Assembly: GCA_030594505.1 (NCBI GenBank)
Contig: JAUVFC010000129.1
Coordinates: forward strand, 1 to 5,611
Length of the DNA stretch: 5,611 bases
From: Desulfobacterales bacterium
GTDB taxonomy: Bacteria > Desulfobacterota > Desulfobacteria > Desulfobacterales > C00003106
Reading direction: 5' to 3'
This document shows positions 1 to 5,394 of this stretch, one piece after another. Each line of letters opens with the position of its first letter. Within the stretch, counting starts at the first letter, position 1. Under the pieces are notes generated by a model. The model saw nothing but the letters and a program-made list of their open reading frames with translations, was not told the DNA's origin and made no database searches. The translations under genes were made by a program, and so were the position numbers.

Positions 1-486
1 AACAAGGAGATAAAGGCAAAGGAATCCCCTTGGAATATGCGGCTGGCTATGATTTTGACCGCTTTTTCTTGCGTGCTTATCGGCGTCTACCCCAAGGTGC
101 TCTATCACGTACTTCCCTACGCCGGCGTTGAATCCTATTATCATGCCTATACTGCCGACCATGTTATGGGGATTGTACAGCTTTTCCTTTTTGCCGGCCT
201 GGTCTTTATGTTGGCCAAGAAATTCTTTGATCCTCACAACGTACTCGTACTCGATCTCGATTATTTCTATCGATTGGGAGGACGGGCCATAGCATGGAGC
301 TGTGATAAGATTCTAAGCGATTCGAGAATCGCGGTGCAGAAAATTGCTACCAGATTTAGAGTGTCTATAGTGAATTTAGGCGACAACCCCTCTCTGAGTC
401 CCAAGAGGAGACCGGTAGGCATGGGGGCTGGCTGGGCTATTATTTTTCTCTTTGTGTTTGGTTTGATATACATGAGCGTGGGATAG
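1..486 (+). CDS. Na+/H+ antiporter subunit D-like (MnhD/NuoM-N family), C-terminal part
   Basis: The reading frame is open from the first base, so the gene starts upstream; 161 codons remain before the TAG at 484-486. The visible protein begins inside the KESPWNMRLAM segment, followed by a hydrophobic helix ending in IGVYP, then LYHVLPY, then TADHVMGIVQLFLFAGLVFML. This pattern is typical of the end of the proton/cation-conducting membrane subunits of Mrp antiporters and complex I relatives. After DLDYFYR comes a polar, basic stretch of about 65 residues, and the chain ends in one more membrane helix (WAIIFLFVFGLIYM). The family moves H+ or Na+ through a multi-helix membrane channel. The catalytic lysine and glutamate helices lie outside the window, so activity cannot be judged. 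A stand-alone subunit, a full Mrp cluster or an Fd/formate-linked complex are all possible. The stop codon touches the inverted repeat that follows. Confidence 0.82.
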   Translation, partial: NKEIKAKESPWNMRLAMILTAFSCVLIGVYPKVLYHVLPYAGVESYYHAYTADHVMGIVQLFLFAGLVFMLAKKFFDPHNVLVLDLDYFYRLGGRAIAWSCDKILSDSRIAVQKIATRFRVSIVNLGDNPSLSPKRRPVGMGAGWAIIFLFVFGLIYMSVG

Positions 487-577
487 TGTCCGTCCAGAAA
501 CGGCATCTTTTGCCCCGATACTGCGTTCTCCGTCCCGCCTTGTCTCGGGACAAAATCTACCATTTCTGGATGGACAC
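486..577. repeat. 92-bp inverted-repeat element (MITE/REP-like) directly after the antiporter gene
   Basis: The arms 486-503 and 560-577 pair at 16 of 18 positions; the outermost 15 (GTGTCCGTCCAGAAA against TTTCTGGATGGACAC) match at 14. The left arm begins on the last base of the antiporter stop codon. Inside is a second perfect stem, GTCCCG (532-537) with CGGGAC (546-551), around an 8-nt loop, followed by AAAA and not by a T-run, so it does not look like a standard intrinsic terminator on the + strand. No reading frame fits inside. The shape is that of a short non-autonomous mobile element or palindromic repeat; as RNA it would fold and could protect or end the upstream transcript. The mobile nature is inference. 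Confidence 0.6.
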
Positions 578-597
578 AAGTATAAAGTGAAAAGTTA

Positions 598-802
598 GTA
601 ACTACTCAGGTTCAAAGTTTAGGGGTTCACGGTTCAAGGTTAAACTGATAAAAGAGAAGCTATACGAATGCGGAATTCATCCCGTTCTTGCGATACACCA
701 CGCGGTCTTGCACGGAAGTCCAGAGCGATCTCTATGTCGCCCTGGATGTAGAGTGCATAGCGCCCAACCGTGAACCGTGAACCTAACAACCCGAGTGGTT
801 AC
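598..802. repeat. 205-bp element with nested inverted repeats and 7-bp-phased arms
   Basis: The outer arms 598-612 and 788-802 match at 13 of 15 positions. The inner arms 624-641 and 766-783 match at 17 of 18. The inner arms are phased in 7-bp steps: GGTTCAC-GGTTCAA-GGTT on the left and ACCGTGA-ACCGTGA-ACC on the right. A further GGTTCAA lies at 609-615. The 124-bp core (642-765) has no convincing gene; a short open frame (about 654-773) lacks a start and a ribosome binding site. The arrangement suggests a non-autonomous repetitive element or the worn remains of a larger insertion. It shares its heptad-phased architecture with the element between rnfG and rnfE. Confidence 0.55.
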
Positions 803-1035
803 AAAAGTTAAAAGTTGCAGGTCTGAAGATCCGAAGACAGAAAGGAGGATTTTGTAAAATCGGACGTTAAGAGTAATGTGGAAATATTTTAGGTAAGATT
901 GTACTTCAATTGTTCTACTCACTTTTCTTATTAGTCATTCCATCCTGATTTTATAACCTATTATTGTTACAGCTAATTTTTGCTTAACATTATGATGTAA
1001 TCCGCCATTTTTTATTCCTCTTTTCCCTTTTCTGC
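803..1035. other. AT-rich gene-free spacer upstream of the rnf promoter
   Basis: No gene is supported here on either strand. The segment becomes strongly AT-rich toward rnfC. It contains a perfect ribosome-binding-like AAAGGAGG at 841-848, but the first start-like codon after it (TTG, 852) is followed at once by TAA, so it serves no reading frame. A small dyad, GATTTT and AAAATC around GT, lies at 848-861. Runs of pyrimidines at about 1005-1032 lead into the -35 element. The AT-rich block could hold upstream promoter or regulator sites, but none is identified. Confidence 0.4.
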
Positions 1036-1062
1036 TTGACAAAAAAACCAGTTCATTATATT
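1036..1062 (+). promoter_or_regulatory. Probable sigma70-type promoter of the rnf operon
   Basis: A perfect -35 hexamer TTGACA sits at 1036-1041. The best -10 candidate is TATATT at 1057-1062, which leaves a spacer of 15 bp; this is short and would suit a regulated or weak promoter. It lies about 60 bp before the rnfC ATG, is the only good -35 close to the gene, and sits in AT-rich DNA. No second promoter of this quality was seen within the operon, so it probably drives rnfC through rnfB. Confidence 0.5.
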
Positions 1063-1068
1063 GCGAAC
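1051..1068. promoter_or_regulatory. Operator-like dyad over the -10 region of the rnf promoter
   Basis: The sequence GTTC-N3-ATAT-N3-GAAC is an 18-bp dyad, symmetric at 12 of 18 positions, covering the candidate -10 box. A smaller repeat, TGCGA and TCGCA separated by 4 nt, overlaps its right edge (about 1062-1075). A dimeric regulator bound here would block RNA polymerase. No regulator gene lies in the window, and the regulator family cannot be named from the site alone. Confidence 0.35.
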
Positions 1069-1109
1069 AATCGCATTATTAATAAATTGACCTATAGACC
1101 TACTTGAAA

Positions 1110-1116
1110 GAGAGAG
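1110..1116 (+). promoter_or_regulatory. Ribosome binding site of rnfC, deciding the ATG start
   Basis: The purine-rich GAGAGAG lies 5 nt before ATG 1122. The alternative in-frame start, TTG at 1104, would add six residues and has no purine-rich sequence before it (only CCTATAGACCTAC). Starting at 1122 gives MKSGTFPGG, which matches the usual short lead-in to the RnfC TFxGG motif. Confidence 0.55.
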
Positions 1117-1121
1117 CGAGT

Positions 1122-2423
1122 ATGAAATCTGGTACTTTCCCCGGCGGTCTTAGTTTGCCTGTGTCGGCTGCAGGCGTTTCCAAACCTTTTGAATCAGTTC
1201 CTCCTTCCCAGACAGTAATCATTCCATTAAAGCAACATATTGGTGAACCCTGCGCCGTCAGTGTAAAAAAAGGCGCCGAGGTAAAAATGGGCGATCTCCT
1301 TGGCGAAAGCGAAAGCGCTGCTGTCCATGCCACGGTATCCGGAAAGGTTACTGAGATAATCAAGAAGTTCCCTGGTATGAGCGGAGGATACGTCCCGGCC
1401 ATTGGCATAGAATCAGATGGCAAAAATGAATCGGGAGGATTTTTGGAAGGCTCGGATCCCATGAGCCTTATTCAAAAGGGAGGCGTTGTAGATTCTGACG
1501 TGGAGGCGATTTCGCTTCATGACAAACTTACGCTGGCAAAAGAAAAATCAGTCAAGGCATTGGTAATAAATAGTGTAGATGTAGAACCTCAGATGATTAG
1601 TAGAGCTTCAATCCTTGCTGAAAATGCGAAAGAGGTGGCATCCGGGATCGACATCATCAGTCAAATCTTAGGCATTACAACAGTCTATATAGGTGTGAGT
1701 GAGAATGCTCCTAATGCTATTTCAGCTATTTCCGGCGCGTGCAGTTCAGCTATTTCCGGCGCGTGCAGTTCAGCTCACGTTGTAGGGCTCAAGGCCAAAC
1801 ATCCTCAAAGCATGCAGGAGCTTTTAGTCAAGGCCCTTCTCGGCAAGGAAGTCCCCACGGGTGGTAGTCCGGAAGATATCGGCGTCACTGTGATCAGCGT
1901 TGAGACCGCTTTTTTTACAGCGCAGGCAGTTAATGATAAAAAGCCGATGCTTGAACGATTTATCACAGTAGCAGGGAACGGAATCGGGAGCCCGAAAAAC
2001 GTGTTGGTAAGGATTGGCACTCCGATCAAGGACGTGTTGGAGCATTGCGGCGTTGCGCCGGGACACGGAGGGAAGGTGATCATCGGCGGTCCATTGATGG
2101 GAACCGCCATCCATAGTGCGGATATTCCTGTAACAAAAGAGACCACCGGTATCTATTTGCAGAAGGAAGGAGACATTGCGGAGTTCCCTTCCGGTGTCTG
2201 TATCAAGTGCGGACTGTGTGTGGAGGTCTGCCCGATGCGGTTGATGCCCCTTCTCATTTCCGGCTTTTCCGAATCGGGTAGCTACGCGATGGCGGAAGCC
2301 AATGACATCCTGAGCTGCAATGAATGTGGCTGTTGCGCTTATGTGTGCCCGGTTCTCATACCGATGGTGCAGTGGATAAAGTTAGGTAAATCGGAGATTA
2401 GAGCTCAAAGGAGTAGTGAATGA
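1122..2423 (+). CDS. rnfC: Rnf complex subunit RnfC, variant with a degenerate FMN/NADH loop
   Basis: This is a 433-residue protein (ATG start). RnfC is the peripheral cytoplasmic subunit that normally exchanges electrons with NAD(H). Visible landmarks are TFPGG near the N-terminus, IPLKQHIGEP (34-43) and HATVSGKV (69-76) of the barrel-sandwich domain, then KEVPTGG, TVAGNGI (282-288), RIGTP (297-301) and GGPLMG (322-327) of the NuoF-like and SLBB-like part. Two CxxCxxCxxxCP motifs follow, with Cys 360/363/366/370 and 399/402/405/409, binding two [4Fe-4S] clusters. Where RnfC usually has GLGGA(A/G)FPTHVKL, this protein has DSDVEAISLHDKL (about 124-136). The following NGAECEPYLTAD-type motif reads NSVDVEPQMISR. 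The family FMN/NADH site is therefore largely gone while the rest is intact. An 8-residue tandem repeat lies at about 201-218. The stop overlaps the rnfD start (ATGA). The identity as RnfC is secure; the NADH activity is doubtful. Confidence 0.95.
   Translation: MKSGTFPGGLSLPVSAAGVSKPFESVPPSQTVIIPLKQHIGEPCAVSVKKGAEVKMGDLLGESESAAVHATVSGKVTEIIKKFPGMSGGYVPAIGIESDGKNESGGFLEGSDPMSLIQKGGVVDSDVEAISLHDKLTLAKEKSVKALVINSVDVEPQMISRASILAENAKEVASGIDIISQILGITTVYIGVSENAPNAISAISGACSSAISGACSSAHVVGLKAKHPQSMQELLVKALLGKEVPTGGSPEDIGVTVISVETAFFTAQAVNDKKPMLERFITVAGNGIGSPKNVLVRIGTPIKDVLEHCGVAPGHGGKVIIGGPLMGTAIHSADIPVTKETTGIYLQKEGDIAEFPSGVCIKCGLCVEVCPMRLMPLLISGFSESGSYAMAEANDILSCNECGCCAYVCPVLIPMVQWIKLGKSEIRAQRSSE
1721..1775 (+). 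repeat. Perfect 24-bp tandem repeat inside rnfC (2.3 copies)
   Basis: The unit TTCAGCTATTTCCGGCGCGT plus GCAG occurs at 1721-1744 and again, without a mismatch, at 1745-1768, followed by TTCAGCT at 1769-1775. It keeps the frame and adds eight residues, giving SAISGACS twice in the region between ENAPNA and HVVGLK. Identity of the copies at third codon positions points to a recent duplication by replication slippage. RnfC proteins vary in length in this segment, so the insertion is probably tolerated. Confidence 0.9.
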
Positions 2424-3367
2424 AAACACCGGAACTTGTAGTATCGGCTGTGCCCCATGTTCATGGCGGGAATTCTATCCCAAAGATGATGATGAATACC
2501 CTTATTGCTTTGATCCCGGCTGTGGTCATTGGGATATATTTTTTTGGCATGGACGCTATCAGGGTAGTAGTCATTGCTATGGCTTCCGCGGTTGCATGGG
2601 AAGCGATTCTTCAAAAGATAATGGGACGACCCATTGCAATCAGCAATTTGAGCGGGATGGTAAGCGGTCTTATCCTTGCCATGTTGTTGCCTCCCACAGC
2701 TCCCTGGTGGATGATCTGTACTGGAACGTTCGTTATGATTCTGCTCGGCAAAGAGATTTACGGAGGTTTGGGCAACAATCCGTTTAACGGTGTCCTGATT
2801 GCGTGGGTTGTCTTGCAGATGTCGTATCCTGATCATATGATGTATTGGTTGGCCCCTCCCGGGGACTTTATGACAGAGGCGACCCCTCTTGAGGTGCTCA
2901 AATACGAGGGGGTTGGGTCTATTGCCGAGCATTTTACTATTTTGGGTCTCTTTATCGGGAACACCACTGGTTTCATCGGGGAAGGTTCCGCGCTTATGCT
3001 CTTGATCGGGGGGGCATACCTCCTTATCCGGAAGGTGGTTTCCTGGCGGATTCCGGTAAGCTTTTTAGGAGGGATTGTCCTTTTTTCCGGAATTTTCTGG
3101 CTAACCAATTCAGAAGAATATGCAAGTCCTCTGTTTCACCTGTTGGCGGGCGGGTCGATCATGGCTGCCTTTTTCCTGGCTACTGATATGCCTTCTTCTC
3201 CTGTTACGCCTGCTGGGATGTTGATCTATGGATTCCTTTGTGGAGTGTTAGCCGTGGTGATTCGACTATGGGGGGCATGGTATGACGGCGCCTACTATGC
3301 AGTCTTTATAATCAGCATCTTGACACCGTTGCTTGATAAAATTAAATCCAAGGTTTATGGGAGGTAA
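2420..3367 (+). CDS. rnfD: Rnf complex membrane subunit RnfD (covalent FMN)
   Basis: This is a 315-residue integral membrane protein of the NqrB/RnfD family and forms part of the ion-translocating core. The start ATG overlaps the rnfC stop by 4 bp, with AAAGGAG at 2407-2413 six bases ahead, which implies coupled translation. Family signatures are VPHVHGG near the N-terminus, NLSGMVSGLILAMLLPP (76-92), GGLGNNPFNGVLIAWVVLQM (115-134), and the C-terminal ATDMPSSPVTPAGMLIYG. The FMN attachment motif is D149-x-x-T-E-A-T155-PL, where Thr155 should carry FMN through a phosphoester bond made by an ApbE-type flavin transferase. The leading Asp and the acceptor Thr are both present. Roughly nine to ten hydrophobic segments fit the family topology. 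The length is normal and no damage is seen. Confidence 0.96.
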   Translation: MKTPELVVSAVPHVHGGNSIPKMMMNTLIALIPAVVIGIYFFGMDAIRVVVIAMASAVAWEAILQKIMGRPIAISNLSGMVSGLILAMLLPPTAPWWMICTGTFVMILLGKEIYGGLGNNPFNGVLIAWVVLQMSYPDHMMYWLAPPGDFMTEATPLEVLKYEGVGSIAEHFTILGLFIGNTTGFIGEGSALMLLIGGAYLLIRKVVSWRIPVSFLGGIVLFSGIFWLTNSEEYASPLFHLLAGGSIMAAFFLATDMPSSPVTPAGMLIYGFLCGVLAVVIRLWGAWYDGAYYAVFIISILTPLLDKIKSKVYGR

Positions 3368-3373
3368 CTGCCA

Positions 3374-3970
3374 GTGTCTTTTCGCGATATATTAAAAATG
3401 ATCGTGGTCCTTACGATTGTCTCTGGTGTGTGCGGAGGGGGCCTCGCTGTAGTCAAGATGGCGACGGCGGAACAGATCGAATACCAGCAAATCAAGAACA
3501 TCAAAGAACCGGCCCTGAAGGCGATACTCTCCGGTTATGACAACGATCCTGTGAGTGACAGAAAGAAGATTGTTACCGGAAAGGATAAAAAAGGGAAGGA
3601 TGTGGTGACGACCATTTTCTATGCGAAGAAAGGCGGCGAGGTTATTGCGGTTGCTTTTGAGGCATATGGCGGAGGGTTCGAGGGGGATATAGGCATCATG
3701 ATAGCTATCAAGATGCCTGATGAGGTGTTAGACGGGATTGCCGCAACAACACATTCAGAGACCCCATCGGTAGGGGGTGTTGCGCTCAATTCTCCCAATT
3801 TCCTCGACCAATTCAAAGGTAAGCCGGTAGGTGAAAATTTTGGCCTGAGCTCCGAAGGTGGCGTCATAAACGCTTACAGCGGCGCGACCGTCTCGTCCGT
3901 GGGGGCGTCAAAGGCAATCAAGAGCGGAATGGAGATATACAAGAAGTTTAAATCAGAGATACTGGGATGA
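3374..3970 (+). CDS. rnfG: Rnf complex subunit RnfG (covalent FMN, FMN-bind domain)
   Basis: This is a 198-residue protein with a GTG start, preceded by GGGAGG (3359-3364) at a 9-nt spacing and only 6 bp after rnfD. One N-terminal membrane anchor (about residues 9-28) is followed by a domain expected outside the cytoplasmic membrane. That domain carries THSETPSVGG (126-135), equivalent to the HxETPGLG motif of RnfG/NqrC, and the flavinylation motif NAYSGAT172VSS. Thr172 should bear FMN through a phosphoester bond. Two departures are visible: the Asp that usually sits six residues before the acceptor Thr is Asn166, and GLG is replaced by SVG. The acceptor Thr and the SGAT core are intact, so flavinylation may still occur. 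The subunit relays electrons between RnfD and the other redox sites. The gene is followed by a repeat-filled spacer and not by the usual tight junction with rnfE. Confidence 0.95.
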   Translation: MSFRDILKMIVVLTIVSGVCGGGLAVVKMATAEQIEYQQIKNIKEPALKAILSGYDNDPVSDRKKIVTGKDKKGKDVVTTIFYAKKGGEVIAVAFEAYGGGFEGDIGIMIAIKMPDEVLDGIAATTHSETPSVGGVALNSPNFLDQFKGKPVGENFGLSSEGGVINAYSGATVSSVGASKAIKSGMEIYKKFKSEILG

Positions 3971-3974
3971 GTGA

Positions 3975-4112
3975 ATTGAAGATTGACGATTGAAGATTGA
4001 CGATTGTGGATTTGAAGAAAGTCTCTTAATTCTAAAATAATCAATCTAAAATCTAAGGAAGGATTAGAATCCCCCTTTTCAAATTGTCAATCTTCAATCT
4101 TCAATCGTCAAT
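3975..4112. repeat. 138-bp inverted-repeat element with 7-bp-phased arms between rnfG and rnfE
   Basis: The 31-bp arms 3975-4005 and 4082-4112 match at 28 of 31 positions around a 76-nt loop. The left arm is itself a perfect 14-bp tandem repeat (ATTGAAGATTGACG at 3975-3988 and 3989-4002), made of alternating heptamers GATTGAA and GATTGAC. The right arm shows CAATCTT-CAATCTT-CAATCGT-CAATC. It fills most of the 158-bp spacer inside the operon. There is no reading frame and no T-run after the hairpin, so termination is not evident. It may be a short non-autonomous element or a structured RNA that sets the ratio of rnfCDG to rnfEAB. It resembles the 598-802 element in design. Confidence 0.75.
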
Positions 4113-4122
4113 CCTAAGGGGG
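4071..4122 (+). promoter_or_regulatory. Possible ribosome-binding-site sequestering pair ahead of rnfE
   Basis: The ribosome binding site AAGGGGG (4116-4122, 6 nt before the rnfE ATG) is the exact complement of CCCCCTT (4071-4077), which lies 38 nt upstream. Pairing of the two would hide the site. The right arm of the large repeat (4082-4112) lies in that loop, so the RNA can form either the long repeat hairpin, with the site free, or the short G-C helix, with the site hidden. A regulatory switch is inference; the complementarity is seen directly. Confidence 0.3.
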
Positions 4123-4128
4123 TTGTAA

Positions 4129-4746
4129 ATGTCACGCATTGTAAAGGAATTTACCAAAGGGCTCTGGGATGAGATTCCACCGTTTCGATTCGTTCTTGGA
4201 CTCTGCTCTGTTCTCGCGGTAACAACAAGCGTAAGCAGCGCGGTCGGACTGGGTGGCGGTGTTGTCTTTGTGCTGATAATGAGTAACGTCCTGGTTTCTG
4301 TCTTTAGAAAGATTATCCCGGACAAGGTAAGGATCGCGGTCTTTATTGTTATTATTGCATCAGGGGTTATTATAGTCGAACTTGTTATGCAGGCCTATTT
4401 CTACGGCCTTTATCAGGTATTGGGGATATGGATACCGCTTAGTGTGGTAAACTGTGTGGTCCTGGGGCGGGCTGAAGCTTTTGCCCGTAAGGAATCAGTC
4501 GTTTTGGCCCTGGCTGATGCTCTTGGTATGGGTATAGGTTTTACGATTTCCTTGACAGTCCTCGCGGCGCTCCGTGAAATCATCGGGGTCGGCACATTTT
4601 TTGGTATATCAGTCATGCCCGAATGGTATATAGGGTTCCCATATATTATCAAACCTCCCGGAGCATTTGTCTGTCTCGGGATTATTCTCGGAATTATGAA
4701 TGTGGTTTCCGCCAGATTAGACGCGAAGAAACAACAGGCGGCATAA
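4129..4746 (+). CDS. rnfE: Rnf complex membrane subunit RnfE
   Basis: This is a 205-residue membrane protein of the RnfE/NqrD family. It pairs with RnfA as an inverted-topology partner, and the two hold an iron-sulfur site in the middle of the membrane. Each contributes two cysteines: here Cys26 in GLC26SVLAVTTSV and Cys109 in SVVNC109VVLGRAEAFA. Other signatures are SNVLVSVFRKIIPDKVRIAVFIVIIA (52-77) and ALGMGIGFTISLT, followed by LREIIGVGTFFG. The usual Pro after the first Cys (GLCP) is Ser27 here. About six membrane helices are visible and the length is typical. The start at 4129 is backed by AAGGGGG six bases upstream. A 158-bp repeat-bearing spacer separates it from rnfG, so its translation is probably not coupled to rnfG and may be set by the leader structure. 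Confidence 0.96.
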   Translation: MSRIVKEFTKGLWDEIPPFRFVLGLCSVLAVTTSVSSAVGLGGGVVFVLIMSNVLVSVFRKIIPDKVRIAVFIVIIASGVIIVELVMQAYFYGLYQVLGIWIPLSVVNCVVLGRAEAFARKESVVLALADALGMGIGFTISLTVLAALREIIGVGTFFGISVMPEWYIGFPYIIKPPGAFVCLGIILGIMNVVSARLDAKKQQAA

Positions 4747-4799
4747 ATCAAGATAGAAATTAGATAAGCTTAGTGAACACGTAAAGAGAGGGTTTAGCA

Positions 4800-5375
4800 A
4801 TGGGTGATTATCTTCTGTTCATGTTGTCGGCGATCGTTATAAACAATATTCTGCTGATTAAATTTCTGGGTGTTTGCCCCTTTATCGGCGTTTCAAGCAG
4901 CATGGACAGCGCTATCGGGATGTCGGCCGCCTGCATATTTGTTAATGTCCTTGCAAGCGCTCTATGCTGGATGGTTCAGAGCTTTGTGCTTGAACCCCTT
5001 GGCCTGGAATATATTCAAACCCTTGCCTTTATTGTGGTCATCGCTTCATTGGTTCAATTGGTTGAAATTGTTCTTCAGAAAGTTGCGCCGCCCCTTTATA
5101 GCGCTCTTGGGATATATCTGCCCTTGATAACAACAAACTGTATGATTTTTGGTGTTGCTGTGCTGAATATTCGGGAGGAACGTGGCTTTATCGATACGTT
5201 AGTGTACGCTGTTTCAACGGCAGTCGGATTCAGCATGGCCTTGGTGCTTCTTGCCGGCATCAGGGAACGTTTTGCCATCGCTCGAATTCCAAAAGTGATG
5301 CAGGGTTTCCCTGCCGGGCTGATTACGGCCGGCATGATGGGGTTGAGTTTTTATGGACTGGTAGGTTTGGCGTAA
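4800..5375 (+). CDS. rnfA: Rnf complex membrane subunit RnfA
   Basis: This is a 191-residue membrane protein of the RnfA/NqrE family, of normal length. The conserved cysteines are Cys26 in KFLGVC26PFIGVSSS and Cys114 in LPLITTNC114MIFGVAVL; with the RnfE pair they would ligate the intramembrane iron-sulfur site. NNILL near the N-terminus and the late GFSMALVLLAGIRER segment are standard. The C-terminal PAGLITAGMMGLSFYGLVGLA is likewise typical. Six membrane helices are expected. The ATG at 4800 has GAGAGGG (4786-4792) seven bases upstream. The 53-bp gap after rnfE is AT-rich and shows no further feature. No unusual residues were found. Confidence 0.97.
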   Translation: MGDYLLFMLSAIVINNILLIKFLGVCPFIGVSSSMDSAIGMSAACIFVNVLASALCWMVQSFVLEPLGLEYIQTLAFIVVIASLVQLVEIVLQKVAPPLYSALGIYLPLITTNCMIFGVAVLNIREERGFIDTLVYAVSTAVGFSMALVLLAGIRERFAIARIPKVMQGFPAGLITAGMMGLSFYGLVGLA

Positions 5376-5394
5376 ACAGGATAGGACGAGTTCT

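Noticed and set aside
532..555. GTCCCG/CGGGAC hairpin as an intrinsic terminator for the antiporter gene
   Set aside because: The stem is only 6 bp and is followed by AAAA, not a T-run, on the + strand; it is better explained as part of the 486-577 element.
654..773. A forward frame in the core of the 598-802 element (EKLYECGIHPVLAIHHAV and onward) that loosely recalls small helical proteins
   Set aside because: It has no start codon or ribosome binding site, is under 45 codons, ends inside the repeat arm, and the resemblance is too weak to call even a pseudogene.
841..857. Perfect AAAGGAGG that might precede a small gene
   Set aside because: The first start-like codon (TTG at 852) is followed immediately by TAA and no other start lies at a suitable distance.
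677..922. An 81-codon open frame on the minus strand in the spacer upstream of rnfC
   Set aside because: It runs across the 598-802 repeat and AT-rich spacer, has no recognisable domain and no convincing ribosome binding site; its composition looks like translated non-coding DNA.
1104..1121. TTG at 1104 as the rnfC start
   Set aside because: It has no ribosome binding site, and the six extra residues do not extend any conserved sequence; ATG 1122 has a purine-rich site and gives the usual N-terminus.
2405..2932. Long minus-strand and alternate plus-strand open frames inside rnfC and rnfD
   Set aside because: They overlap well-supported Rnf genes, carry no family motifs and have low-complexity, His/Ser/Pro-rich composition typical of shadow frames.
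3971..4128. CRISPR-like array suggested by the repeated GATTGAA/GATTGAC units
   Set aside because: The units are 7 bp with no spacers between them and are arranged as inverted arms; there are no cas genes.
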